Origin: Porites lobata
Taxonomy: Eukaryota > Cnidaria > Anthozoa > Scleractinia > Poritidae
DNA length: 64,000 nt
Assembly: GCA_942486035.1 (NCBI GenBank)
Contig: CALNXK010000009.1
Span: forward strand, 2,842,501-2,906,500
Direction of reading: 5' to 3'
In this document: one piece after another, positions 45,740 through 56,400 of the stretch
How positions within the stretch are numbered: position 1 is the stretch's first letter
How the letters are laid out: every line of letters begins with the position of its first letter
The notes under the pieces: model-generated
Database searches by the model: none
What the model was told of the DNA's origin: nothing
The model's input: only the letters and a program-made list of their open reading frames with translations
Made by a program: the position numbers and the translations under genes

Positions 45740-47330
45740 GTTAGAAGCAATAAAGTTTTCAGTTAATTTATAAGGACTTGAGACTTGAACTTACATATAA
45801 AATATTAGAATACAGCCTGTAGGTTTGTTTATTTGAACTTTAATTCATAGTATAAGTTGCATAAGGTTGTAAGCTTCTGGTACATGTAATCTTAATATCA
45901 TTGCTGCAATAGTAAGGTCACAAAACAACTAGCAATGATTAGAGTCCATTTTATAAAAAGGTGTGATAATCTACATAGTAATTCACAATTTTCTTTCATA
46001 GTATTTACAAACTAACAAAACTTATAATGTTTTGTTTTTTCTCTTCTTTTCCTTGATTTTTGTGGAGGAAATACATGTAGATGGACAAATCCAATGAATA
46101 GGCCACTTGCACTAAGATGTAACGTGACCAATGCTTCCTTTAAACAATGAGTTGGAATCTTGCTGATGCCAAAAATTGACAGAGCACATAAAAATTATCG
46201 TACAACAGCCTGAACTGAATTTGAGAGGAAACGCATTCAAGGGAGATATTTATGGCACTCTGATTTTTCAACAAAGTAGTATGATTTGTATTGGCCGGCA
46301 TGTTGGAGGGCAAGTACGCCCTCCAACATGGTGGCCAAAACTACTTTTAGCTTATATCTTGTTAAATGTGTGATAGTTATGCTCAGATGTGCGGTAAACG
46401 TTGGCACATATTTTCAATATTTTCCTTGAAGTTTAAGTGCACAATTTGTGTTCAGAAAGAGATACTTCATAATTTTAAAAATCACATTTTGGTCATGTAA
46501 TCATTTTAAGAAAATGGTGCGGCTTTGAAAAACCAAGTAACTATTATTTTATATAAGATATGACCCACTAATCGTTTTTCGAAGGCAAAATCATATAACT
46601 TTCATTTTCATGAAAAGTTTTGCCTATTGAACATTGTTTAAGTAACTGGTAAAATAGCATGATTTAAAAAAGATAATTAAAACTACGCGATGCCAATTCA
46701 TTAAAAGATACAAATGACATTATGGTGTTTTTGCTACAGGGGTGTACTTTGTCGTACTGGACTTGAACTAATAGTCTGCCCTTTCTGTTTTGTTTCTGAA
46801 CTAGAGTATATTAAAAATGTGTACATTTGAATTAAAAATAGCTTGTTTTGTGGAAGGATTTTTTGTCAGGCATACCTTTTAATGAGTAAAATGGTAAATT
46901 AAGAAACTATTCTTTTTTTTTTTCAAAATCCAGTATCTTGACTTAATAATTTTTTTAAAAATATATATGTTTCAGCAGTGCAATGTTACTTTTTCTTGAA
47001 TTCACTATTTTTAATTAATGAGGCAAATAAATGTAACACCAAACATGGAGATTGACTGAGAAAGTCTTTGCAATTGACATGGGGGACTCCTTTTTAAAGA
47101 ATCAGGTCTTGATCTATTGTCAAGGAAACATTCCAGAATCCTGACCAAGAAAGTTGAAAGCTCTCTCAACAATACCTTTTTTCATCTTGCAAGATTGTGT
47201 TAGAATCTTGACCAAGCTCTTGAAAAATCTAGAACTTCACAGACAAAATCTTGAAAACATTGCGAAAGAAGTTGTTAAGATTCTAGTCACAGTTCAAACC
47301 AAGATCTCTACAAGTTTATTATTAATCAAG
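45740..47330. other. Interior of the 9.9-kb element with one perfect hairpin
   Basis: AT-rich non-coding DNA. ATGTTGGAGGGC (46300-46311) pairs exactly with GCCCTCCAACAT (46318-46329) around a 6-base loop, and GGCC words extend the stem imperfectly. No coding support. Confidence 0.45.
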
Positions 47331-47790
47331 ATTCTTACAAGATCTTGTAAGGTTTTGGTCAGATTCTTGTAAGATCTTAAAAGGTCTTACAAGAGTCTTG
47401 ATTAAGATCTTACAAGATCTTTGTTAAGATTCTTGTAAGATCTTGGTTATAAGATTCTTATAAGATCTTGCAAGATTCTTATAAGATCTTGCAAATTCTT
47501 ACAAGATCTTGTAAGGTTTTGGTAAGATTCTTGTAAGATCTTAAAAGGTCTTACAAGAATCTTGATTAAGATCTTACGAGATCTTTGTTAAGATTCTTGT
47601 AAGATCTTGGAACTTATCTTGTAAGATCTTGGTTAAGATTCTTACAAGATCTTGCAAGATTCTTACAAGATCTTGTAAGATTATTACAAGAATCTTACAA
47701 GATCGTACAAGAATCTTAATAAGATACTTGTTAAGATCTTGGTAAGAATCTTAATAAGAATCTTGGTAAGATCTTAATAAGATTTCCACC
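47330..47790. repeat. Right subterminal AAGATCTTGTAAG array
   Basis: About 460 bp of overlapping AAGATCTTGTAAGA and TCTTACAAGATCTT units in both directions. A roughly 190-bp higher-order repeat is visible: the block GATCTTGTAAGGTTTTGGT ... GATTAAGATCTTAC occurs twice, near 47340 and 47500. Confidence 0.85.
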
Positions 47791-47796
47791 TGGGTC

Positions 47797-48905
47797 AATA
47801 CCTATGAGACAAATGTAAGGGAAAACTGCCCCAGGAATTTTCATTGTTTTTACTCATGGTGATAAACACTATAAAGTATTAGCTGTAAAGGACATTAAGC
47901 AAAGGCAGAGATTCAATGAAGATGTGTTTGAAGCTAGCATACTATGCTTTTTCATCGTCTCCTTCAAAAGATGCTACAATAGGTACCTTCTGTGGTTTTT
48001 CTTCACTTTTTGTTGAAGTTTAAACCTTTTGATGAGTTTTCTCCCTTCCAAAACGTGATTGGAAATCTCTCTGTGTGTGTAGCTACTGTGTGTGAGTGTA
48101 CATCCATTAAATAAAGACATCTCTCAAGCTATCATTGGCACTTTTCTTCAGTGCATTTTACAAAAGATGGTAGGATGGGTTGCTTTGAGGTTTGTCATCG
48201 CTTTATGTTGAAGTTTAAACCGTTTAAAATGTGACGGCCAATGTCTCTTTTTATCTTATAGCAATTCTTGCTCTGCATGTGAAATGCCATTCCTTACAGG
48301 AAAGGAGTGTCCCGGGAAATGTGCTCATTGTAGATCACCGCGTCAAAAAAATTTTATATTTATATATTTACAAGGACAGTTAATTTGCTTTGTTAGTTTT
48401 AAGAACCAGAACTGAGAAATGTACTGCTTGTTAACAGCGTTTCATGACCCATAGAGCAACAATAATTCTTGGAATTTCTGGTTAGGTCAAATCAGCCACA
48501 TTATACTGTCACACTTTATTTTTAGGGGCAGAGGAATTGGGGGAGGGGTGCATGAAAATAATGTTTATCGTTTCCTGCTTAGAATGGCTAACTTGCTTAC
48601 TTTTACTGATAATGGTGGGATTTGAAAAGTTACAGCGCCGACTTAAAAATGGTACTCATTTTTCTTGCTACAAAAGTCATTCAAAAGGGTACAATGTTCA
48701 GATGAGTTTATGTTTAACTCTCACATGAGATGCTATGCCACACAATGGTCAATGGCAATGTGGTGGCCTCAACGGTTTGTACAGACACCCTCTCCCGGGA
48801 AAAAAAAATCTGGATACCAAATAGATTTAGAAGTTATGTGAAAATGACCATAAATTAAAAAGAGGAACTAAAGCATTGACCTGCACTGATTGGTATATAA
48901 ATTTC
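47797..48905. other. Flank of the nest, no recognised gene
   Basis: No supported gene. A Cys-rich short frame at about 48258-48345 was considered and rejected. Confidence 0.35.
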
Positions 48906-48910
48906 AGTTG

Positions 48911-49378
48911 CAGTGTTCTCACCAGGATTTTGCCATGGGGAGTCCCAGGGCCCCCTCTTCTGAGAAATAGGGGCCCTGTAAGAACATTAGGGGGACAAAG
49001 TTACAAAAAACACGCGGTACGAAGAACCTGAGCCCGCACTCCAAATTGTCTGTTACATGAAGTACCTACCAGATCCAATATGGCGGAAGAGGTGTTTACG
49101 ATTCGGAGGAGGAGTTTACGATGTAGTGGGACGTGCGTGGGACCAATGAAAGTAAAGGCAACAAAATTAAAGACTTTGACTCATTTGATATCATGTTTTT
49201 TATTTATTCAAACAAACAGAATGCTTTAGTGTTAGGTTGACCATTAAAACTACTTTAAAAGTCCGTTTGACTCGTAGCTTGCCCCTGCGCCCTAACGGGC
49301 GCATCTTCTTGGTTTTAATGCGCCATTTCAGTTTTTCTTGCGGGAATCCCGCAAGGCCGCGGCCTGGTGAGAACACTG
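48911..49378. mobile_element. 468-bp CAGTGTTCTCACCAGG TIR element
   Basis: CAGTGTTCTCACCAGG and CCTGGTGAGAACACTG form the ends; CAGTTG is repeated at 48905-48910 and 49379-49384. CAGTG termini resemble hAT, although only 6 bp of duplication is exact. No transposase. Confidence 0.75.
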
Positions 49379-49607
49379 CAGTTGGAGTGACAAGGCAAAA
49401 AATGTCTCCAAAGAGAATTCTGAATGTGGACTAATCTGATATTTACCTACGTGTACAGAATTTTTTCCATAGATTTTTGAAGATAAGAACTTGTTTCAAA
49501 TTTTAGGCTAAACAGGTTCTTACATGTATATAGAGGGGAGCTTGACTGGCTCATTTTCACCTAATAGGCTCTTAAAATCCAGGTTCTGAGTCCTAGGGTT
49601 TTACTGT

Positions 49608-50084
49608 ATACCAAAAGTTTCAGTGTGTTGCCTTAAGCAGGCCACAACGTATTCAATGTGTGAGTATGAAAACATTAACCCCACTGGTATTATCATTTCT
49701 TTGCAGGTTAACATTTTAACTGTAACATTGAAGTAGCCCACCTTCTAGAGGTTCTGATAGGGTAAAATTCTGATAAGCGGCCTCGCCTTGACACAGCAAC
49801 AAAGACTAAACGACAACAAACATAATTAACGATGGGCTGAATACCGAAACGCAAAAACGCAAAACTATTTGAAACCATTTGAAATTCAGTCTAGGCACAT
49901 ATGTACCCTCACATCCGCGAAAAAGGCCTCTTTCTACATTTGTATGTATAGAAATTCAGCATGATAGCAAGTCCAGGACTACTGTAGCTCTCATGCTGAA
50001 TTCTAAAATACAAAATCCTTTAACGGACATCTCACTACACCCTAAATTGGACACCTAGAGCTGGTTCCTGCTTTGCTTTACTCC
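49608..50084. other. Intergenic, no recognised gene
   Basis: No coding or repeat feature could be supported. Confidence 0.35.
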
Positions 50085-50090
50085 CTTTAT

Positions 50091-50265
50091 CAGGGTTGTC
50101 AAAAGTAGCTGGCTGCCGGCGAAAATCGCCACCTATTTTTTTAGTATCGGCCGGCTACTCTGCTTGGCATTTCTTACAGATCGCGTTTTTTAAATAAAAA
50201 ATCCCTGGGCTGGCCGCTCACTTTGACAACTCAGCCATCTACTTCAAAACTTTCTGACAGCCCTG
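50091..50265. mobile_element. 175-bp hAT-like MITE
   Basis: Starts CAGGGTTGTCAAAAGTAGC and ends CTGACAGCCCTG; CTTTAT flanks both sides (50085-50090 and 50266-50271). GGCTGCCGGCGAAAATCGCC gives an internal GC-rich hairpin. Confidence 0.65.
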
Positions 50266-50271
50266 CTTTAT

Positions 50272-51346
50272 ATGATTCTACAGACATCTCTTTAAGACAG
50301 ACTCTTTTTTCTGATCCCAGAAGTGTCCATCCTAGAGAGTTGACCAAATTAAAAATTGAAAGCAGGCTAAACCGTACTCACATTTTCTTGCAGAATTTTG
50401 ATCCAAAAAGGTCTAACAGCGTCATCTTCCAAATCAAAAGCAAAACACGTCCACATTGAATTTCCACATTATTATTCTTAGCCACATGCAGACAGTCATG
50501 CAGTCGGCTGCCTGAATGACTGCAGTAATCCGTAAGTTTGCTAATTTGAGGGCCCTCATATATGCAGGAAACTCTTTAGCCTAAACTTTGAAATAGGTTC
50601 TCATTGAACAATGCTTCAGTTTTAACTTTTCTTGTTACGGTCACTTTTTACAAGCCCGGTTCGGGAAATATAAAGCTTAACTTAACTTATAATTTGCAGC
50701 AAAATCAAAAAAGCTCACAACCTCACGATCTATAAAAACTAGAACTAGTCTAGCTTGAGCTTATCTGTACCATGACTCTAATCCTTATATAAAAAAGCCT
50801 TTCGAAAGAACTCATGCAAATAACATCTTACCTCAGAAGCTCGAAAATCATTGCATCACTGTCCTTCTTCGAACTCTTTATTTGGACACGAGGCTTGTGC
50901 TTTCATTCCTGTCCCACGCTTTCTAGCTCTCCAACATATGAACATATGCGTTGATCGTAAAATTCTCCAAAAACCCATCGGGGAAACGCTCCAAAACTGT
51001 TTCATACATAAGTCTTCCTCCGGATCAGCAAAACGAAACGAACAAAACTCACACTACAGCCCTCCCCTAGTTGGCAAGTCAAATGGTGAAGACACGATCA
51101 CAACGCACTTTGATTGGAAGAAGTAACAACGCATTCTATTGGTTGATAGGTGAGAGGACCAAACTGCAACGGAGGACACAACTGCAACGCTACATGTTTT
51201 GGCGAACTTTGGTCACTCGTGGTCATCAGAGACACTCGTGGTCACTCGTCATTCGTTGTCGCGGTGAACGTCACCAAAGAAGCAGTGAGAGTGGTTCCCT
51301 TGGCAGTTAGTTTTTCAGTTAGTTTTTTATCCATTTTAAGGTTGAA
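50272..51346. other. 5' flank of a candidate gene, no recognised element
   Basis: Contains repeated GTGGTCACTCGT(G/C) words at about 51210-51265 close to the candidate start at 51347. No TATA box is assigned. Confidence 0.35.
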
Positions 51347-51712
51347 ATGGCAGAAGAAGACAGTTACGAGTCACTAAAGGCAGAAAATGATCGCCTACGT
51401 CGCGTGTTGTTGATAGTGGGATCTGAAAGACGGAAAATGGAGTCGCAAATTACAAGAGAACACCAAGAAAGAACTCTTGGGGAAAACAATGAACAGTTGA
51501 AAAGTTCTCTAGCGAGCGCAGAGAACAGAATAATGACACGTCTAAGTTATCAAGCTGGTGTCAATGGACAAACAGTCGCTCGTGAAGGCGCCATTGTTAC
51601 TCCTGGCGTATCGAAGAAACTCTTAGATGCTCTTACCAGGGAAAATACGAAATTAAGGCTAGCATATGATCCCCTCACGAACCGAAGTCCGAGTGGTGTG
51701 GATTTATTGGAG
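51347..51712 (+). CDS. Candidate first exon, coiled-coil protein of unknown function
   Basis: An ATG with context GTTGAAATGG opens 122 codons ending at a consensus donor GAG|GTAAGC at 51713. The product starts MAEEDSYESLKAENDRLRR and is a charged coiled coil for about 60 residues, then a less regular Thr/Asn/Arg segment. I do not recognise a family. The composition is unlike the surrounding repeat DNA and the donor is strong, which supports a real exon. No following exon could be identified before the 51882 transposon or beyond. Confidence 0.6.
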
Positions 51713-51881
51713 GTAAGCATTGCAGTAGCGTTAGAATTTCGTTGAATATTCGGTAACCAGGATTTTATTTTGGGTGGGGGGAGGGGGGGGGGAGGAACTG
51801 AATATTACATTTGTCGAATACAGCTGTTTGAATTAAGTTATAAAGGACTAATTGTACAATGTAAAATGATACATCAAAATA

Positions 51882-53234
51882 CAGTCGAACCCCGCTATTT
51901 CGAACTCGGTTAATTCGAAGTCCCCGCTATTTCGAAGGAAGATCGAATTCCCTTGGATTTGCCCTTATGTTTTCAGTCATTTACTATCAGCAATTTCGAA
52001 CTCGGTTATTTCGAATTCCCCGCTATTTCGAACTCATCGTTCTTTCCCTACACCTTAAATCAACCCCGTTATTTCGAACTTTTCAAAAACAGAGTACGAA
52101 CATAAGAGCACAGCTGGAAACGTATTGCATTTTATTTAAGCTCGTGTTACGTAATTAATGACTTAACAATGCTTGACTCACGTGCAGTGTCCCGCTAAGA
52201 AATTCCAGCTGTGTTATTCAATTGCAAAACCAAAACGCACTGTTATGCTGTGTTTACACTCAAGCGTTTACCAAGGTAAACATTAACTGACTAAACCCTG
52301 GTACATTTGTACAGTGTTTATACGGGCTCAAATAACTAAGGTAAGTCTGTCATCAATCACAATCTAATCGAATTGGCGGCAAATTCTAAATCCACGCATA
52401 AATGCTCGCGTTTAAAAGAGAAGCTGTGGCTCTTGTAGTCCTCGCGTTTTATTTTCTTGTTCTTGATCAGCAAACCCAGGAATCGAGTTTGCAGCAGCTC
52501 TTACTTTTGCAGCACCTAAAGAGGTGGAGGCGAAAGCGATTAATTCTGCTACAAATTGCCCTTCTCAAGACAAGGCGCGTTAGACGTGCGTGGTCGTGGC
52601 CGAGAAACCAATTCTGGTTCGAAACTCTATTAAACGGAAATTTTGTTGAAGAATGGTGTGTCTTTTGTGTCTTTGGTTTTTGCCATAACTTCTTCGTAGA
52701 CCGAAACCAAACGTGGAAACCTGGTCTCGAAAACGTGATCGAATGAGCCTGACGCAATCCCGACACCACAGGATTTGAAATTCTACGCGACCGCAAGCGG
52801 ATGTATCTGTCATCCAAACCTTGGTTACCGACCTTAACCATGCCTTTTCGCAGGGCAAACCGAACTTTTACCTTAGTTAACTTTCTATTGTCTTCAGCGG
52901 TGTTTACCAGGGTATCAGTTGGCGTTTACACACGCAAAATATTTACCTAGGTAAGTTAACTCCAATACCTCGGTAGCACGCTCAAGTCTAAACACGGCAT
53001 TAGTGAACTGTTCTTCCGGCAGAAATACTCATGTATGAACTCTGCTGTCTCTATTCTGATCATTCGACATTGTATTTTTATTTAATCAGTGCCTTTCTTC
53101 ATACTGTACTGTATTTTATTTAAAAATGATTCATTGTTATGAATTTTGCGCTTCCCCGGTTTATATTTCGAAACCCCGCTATTTCGAACTTTTTTCCATT
53201 TCCCTTGGGACTTCGAAATTGCGGGGTTCCACTG
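51882..53234. mobile_element. Tc1/mariner-like (Tigger-type) element, interrupted
   Basis: CAGTCGAACCCCGCTATTTC at the left is matched by CAGTGGAACCCCGCAATTTC (minus strand) at the right; TA flanks both ends (51880-51881 and 53235-53236). CCCCGCTATTTCGAAC is repeated within each arm. The interior holds a PIF/Harbinger-like insertion. No DDE transposase of its own was seen. Confidence 0.82.
52246..52999. mobile_element. PIF/Harbinger-like element, TTA target
   Basis: TGCTGTGTTTACACTCAAGC and TGCCGTGTTTAGACTTGAGC (minus strand) are inverted ends, flanked by TTA (52243-52245 and 53000-53002), the 3-bp TWA target typical of PIF/Harbinger. TTACC(A/T)AGGTAA words recur in both arms. The 114-residue plus frame 52402-52746 is Arg/Trp-rich (WRRKRLILL, RRVRRAWSWPRNQFWFETLL), faintly like the start of Harbinger nuclease, but it is incomplete and lacks catalytic residues. 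Confidence 0.72.
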
Positions 53235-53239
53235 TACTG

Positions 53240-54590
53240 CGGAACTGATCCCTTAACCCCTGTGGTTGCTGCTTTAAAATAACCATCCCAGTCGCTCTCC
53301 GAATTGTTACTCTGTGTTCCCTCACTGGCTTTTTATTAAGCGAGTTCATTTCATATCGAGGAATAGCGACTAAATCTCAGAGCATAATAATGGGATCAAG
53401 ACTGGTGGACATTGCGAAAATAAGTATGATTTACCTTCTATATCTTGCTGTAAAACTGTAGTTAACTGAGATAGAATCTGAAGTCGTGGTTTCAGCTGAT
53501 GACAGCTGAGCTGTCATCGCAGACTGCACTGTCATTGTCAGCGTCTGATGGCTCTTGACGGGGTACTTTACTGACCCATGTATCGAGAGACTGGCAAGAT
53601 TTAGCTGCAGCTTTCCTCTTTCTATTTTCCTGTTCTCTCCTTGCCATAACGTATTACACAAAAAAACTAATTTTGCATCTTGGGGCGTTCATGCGCTCGT
53701 ACAAATAGAGAATACCACCCGACCCGTTAGCGGACGTGTCTGACAAAAATCGTGAGATCGCTCCCTTGTCATTAAACTCCCGTGCAAAGCGTGCGCACGT
53801 TAATTTCATTATTCATTTATATAAGCTCGGACCTCTGTGCGCTCATTCAAATGTTCTGAATGGCTCGGGCTAATAGAGTCGGAGTGCAGCTGGTTTTATT
53901 TTCCCAGTGAATACACTACTGCTTTTTCCATTCTTTGCTTTTGTTTAAATATCACCGTTACGTTTGAAACTTCAGTTTAACCGACTGCACTCCTTAACTT
54001 GGATATTGAGTATCAAAATGCGGACCTTTGATGCCTGTGGGGAGGAGGGGGGTGCGAACGCTCCCCCTGCACCCCCCTGGTTACGGGCCTGGGCGTATTA
54101 AATGCCCGCAATGACTCGGCGATTTTAGTACCAAGTAAAATATACCTCTGTTTTTCTGTGGTAGATCTACTTTTAAAATACTAAGCATTTGTGATCTTTT
54201 TCTTTTGGGTGGATCGTTACAACTTTTTATAAGATGAGGAATTGAAGCTGTAAATATAAGGACATGAATTTCTTTTTAATTTGTGTCGACTTTTGACGTC
54301 TACAAACTGAAAATGATTTCAACAGGGAATAATTGTTTTACGGTAGGGGACTCCCCGTCAACCTTCTCAAAATCTGATTGGTCCATAAAAAGATAACGCC
54401 AGACTGAATAGAGCACATGCTACATGATGCATGCATGTTGAGATGCGATTGTGAAAGCTTCGTCGCTTTTACGAGACATTTACCAATACGTGTTAAACGT
54501 AAACAAGGCAAGTAAACAAGCCAAGCGACACTACATATTCTAATTCATCGTTTTCGTAAAGTAAACCAAAATCCATAAAACGTGTCTTCG
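53240..54590. other. Intergenic, possible hAT end at about 54078-54095
   Basis: CCCCCCTGGTTACGGGCCTG near 54076 is inverted relative to GGTAACCAGGATTTTATTTT at 51750. They may be the ends of one hAT-like element enclosing the 51882-53234 insertion, but no target duplication was found. No gene. Confidence 0.35.
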
Positions 54591-54599
54591 GAATCTCAC

Positions 54600-54697
54600 G
54601 CGAAATGTAATTTTTTTAAATCCTCAATACTCCCAGGCGGATTCATAAAAAACACTCTTCTAGTATCTCCAATTTGAACTTGAATTTGCATCGCCAT
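54600..54697 (-). CDS. Candidate orphan first exon, MQIQVQIG-type N-terminus
   Basis: On the minus strand an ATG at 54697 gives MAMQIQVQIGDTRRVFFMNP followed by PGSIEDLKKLHFA, then a GTGAGA donor just beyond 54600. The alternation of short beta-strand-like segments recalls the beginning of a PB1/ubiquitin-like fold, but this is weak inference. The upstream in-frame extension to 54955 looks like 5' untranslated sequence. No downstream exon was recognised. Confidence 0.4.
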
Positions 54698-54955
54698 GTT
54701 GACACATGCAGACTTTAAAAATAGAATACGCTCCCACGAAAAACCTGAAAGCTTAGACAGCACGTGATCAAAACATGTTCGCACGGCACCAGAAACGTTG
54801 TCGAGGCTTCGTAACCGAGGCAGACTGGACCAAGGGTTTTCGTTTTCGGCGGAGAAAACGAAGTTTAAGCAGTGCAGCTTCCCAGGCAGACGACGACTTT
54901 TCTTTGCGAAGAACTTTGTTATGGCATTCAACTTGAAGACCTCCGTAATTTGCAT

Positions 54956-55745
54956 CTTATAAGCTTGATGACGATAGTTTAATCGACGATGGCGAATTTA
55001 TTGTTCTTTACAACCTGAATTAATCGATTGTGGAGGCCTTCTCTTCGTCGCACAGCTTTTGTTTTTGTTTTGAAGTTAAAAGTGTATACCGATCTCGAAC
55101 AGCTCTTGACTTGCAGTTACGCTAAATTTCGGCTGCTGGAGAGAATTCAGTGCTACTGCAATTGTTCTTCCATATGTATCCTCTCTCAGGGCTCCTCATA
55201 GCCACATCGTGTTCCAGCTGAGTCCACTGGAAAATAGTTGCCTTTACTAGCAGCTAAAAGCAACATGGGAAATTATTAAGTTTTAATTTAGCACGAAGAA
55301 ATGAGCATTTATCCTATAGTACTACCTAGAATGCACAAGTAAACATACACCGTAAGGGAACGAACAGCATCTAATCTAAAAGGTTCGGAAGATAGCAGAG
55401 GAAAGCTTAGTTGTCTTTCCGACTGGTTGTTCCGCCATCACTCATGTTTTCAAACAAACTGAACCTGAAAAATTAATTCAAGTTAGCAGGCGAAGAAATC
55501 GACAAAGTGCTTAACATTTGGATTCTGCTAATCCACAAAGAATATGTATCTACTTGTACTGAATGACAAGGGGGAAAAAGAGTGCTTTACATGCAAAAAG
55601 TAAAGCAAACCTCGCTGAGTTTCGTCGTCGACAAAGGCTGGACGACGTTCTGACAACCTGACGCATGCCCAGAATGTTCCTGCGGGAAAATTTCTTATAA
55701 TTTCCGGTCGGCGTCGTCGTCGTATTTCGTCGTCGATGCTTAAGG
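54956..55745. other. Intergenic, no recognised gene
   Basis: CGTCGTCG-rich words at about 55625-55735 give a small open frame; no support for a gene. Confidence 0.35.
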
Positions 55746-55748
55746 TCG

Positions 55749-56392
55749 CTAATGCATTGAAATGCACATCTTCAACTCAGGCTTGCTTTCAGCCAAATTG
55801 CAACATAGGACACCAGTGCGTAGAGCCCGGACAGTAAGGTTTATCCCAGCTCCACTGATACTGACACTTTGAGGAAGATCGACTGGCATAATATGTCTTT
55901 TCACACACATCACATTGTATAGTGTATTCCGGTTACTAACAAGGGCGGATAAGTTCCTGAAGTCCAGAGTCCACAAAGATTTATAACGGAGTAACACATT
56001 GCGTAAACTGCTATAGCGCAACACTGTTTACAGGAACATTGGTAAATATTAACATTTGATATAATAAAATATTCAACACTGCTTGAAAAAAAATCAACTT
56101 CAAAGTTGGCAATACGTACATCTTTAAGCTCATATATATCCTCAATCCTAAATAGACTCTGAAAATGTTGTTCTAATTTATGCATGGATGGTATTTCTAA
56201 CAATACATATGTCACTTCACTATGACTGTTACCATACATATCTCTAGCATGAGAATCAAATACAGTATATCCCCCACCCTCAATGCTGTAGATAGCAACA
56301 CAAATAATTATTCCCAGGAATTTTGTTAACATTAACATAGATTGTCTTGCAGGCAGTAACAGACTAGAATATGATTGATTACCAACGATCAC
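55749..56392 (-). pseudogene. Broken cysteine-peptidase-like repetitive protein fragment
   Basis: Two overlapping minus frames (56392-55910 and 56024-55749) look like one protein with a frameshift near 55960-56020. The first has VFDSHARDMYGN followed by VLLEIPSMHKLEQHFQSLF, an Asp-x-His motif plus hydrophobic tail reminiscent of the His part of OTU/C76-like cysteine peptidases encoded in many invertebrate mobile elements. It then has CSCKQCCAIAVYAMC. The second frame has NLSALVSNRNTLYN and ISGAGINLTVRALRTGVLCC, like the following helical part of a second peptidase-like repeat. The family assignment is from memory of motif style and is tentative. Confidence 0.4.
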
Positions 56393-56400
56393 TATTTATC

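Larger units (their letters stand above)
37852..47794. mobile_element. 9.9-kb TIR element with AAGATCTTGTAAG subterminal arrays
   Basis: The ends CCCAGGTGGAAATCTTATTA and its complement are perfect inverted repeats, flanked by TC (37850-37851 and 47795-47796). The surrounding host sequence rejoins across it: TTATTTCAGATC + AATACCTATGAG parallels TATTTCAGACCAATACCTAT at 37687-37709. Both ends carry long runs of AAGATCTTGTAAG. Removing nested insertions leaves about 5.5 kb with no recognisable transposase, so it is non-autonomous or decayed. The superfamily is unclear; the 2-bp duplication and subterminal repeats recall CACTA/EnSpm, but the terminal bases differ. Confidence 0.75.
37383..49606. 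mobile_element. Mariner-like outer element, interrupted by nested insertions
   Basis: The left 110 bp (CTAAGAACCTGGATTTTTCC, GTTAGCCTAAACAGGTTCTT, GGCTATTTAGGTTCTTA) and the right 130 bp (GGCTAAACAGGTTCTTACAT ... TAGGGTTTTACTG|TA) match the two ends of the 532-bp MITE at 21668-22199. TA occurs at both borders. If both ends belong to one copy, it has been expanded to 12.2 kb by later insertions. They might instead be two separate end fragments. Confidence 0.5.

Noticed and set aside
48258..48345. Cys-rich frame after a TTATAG acceptor-like site (two Cys pairs within 25 residues)
   Set aside because: The Cys spacing fits no zinc-finger family I know, there is no donor in frame and it stops soon after.
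52467..52858. Minus frames opposite the Harbinger-like frame
   Set aside because: Antisense shadows of the 52402-52746 frame.
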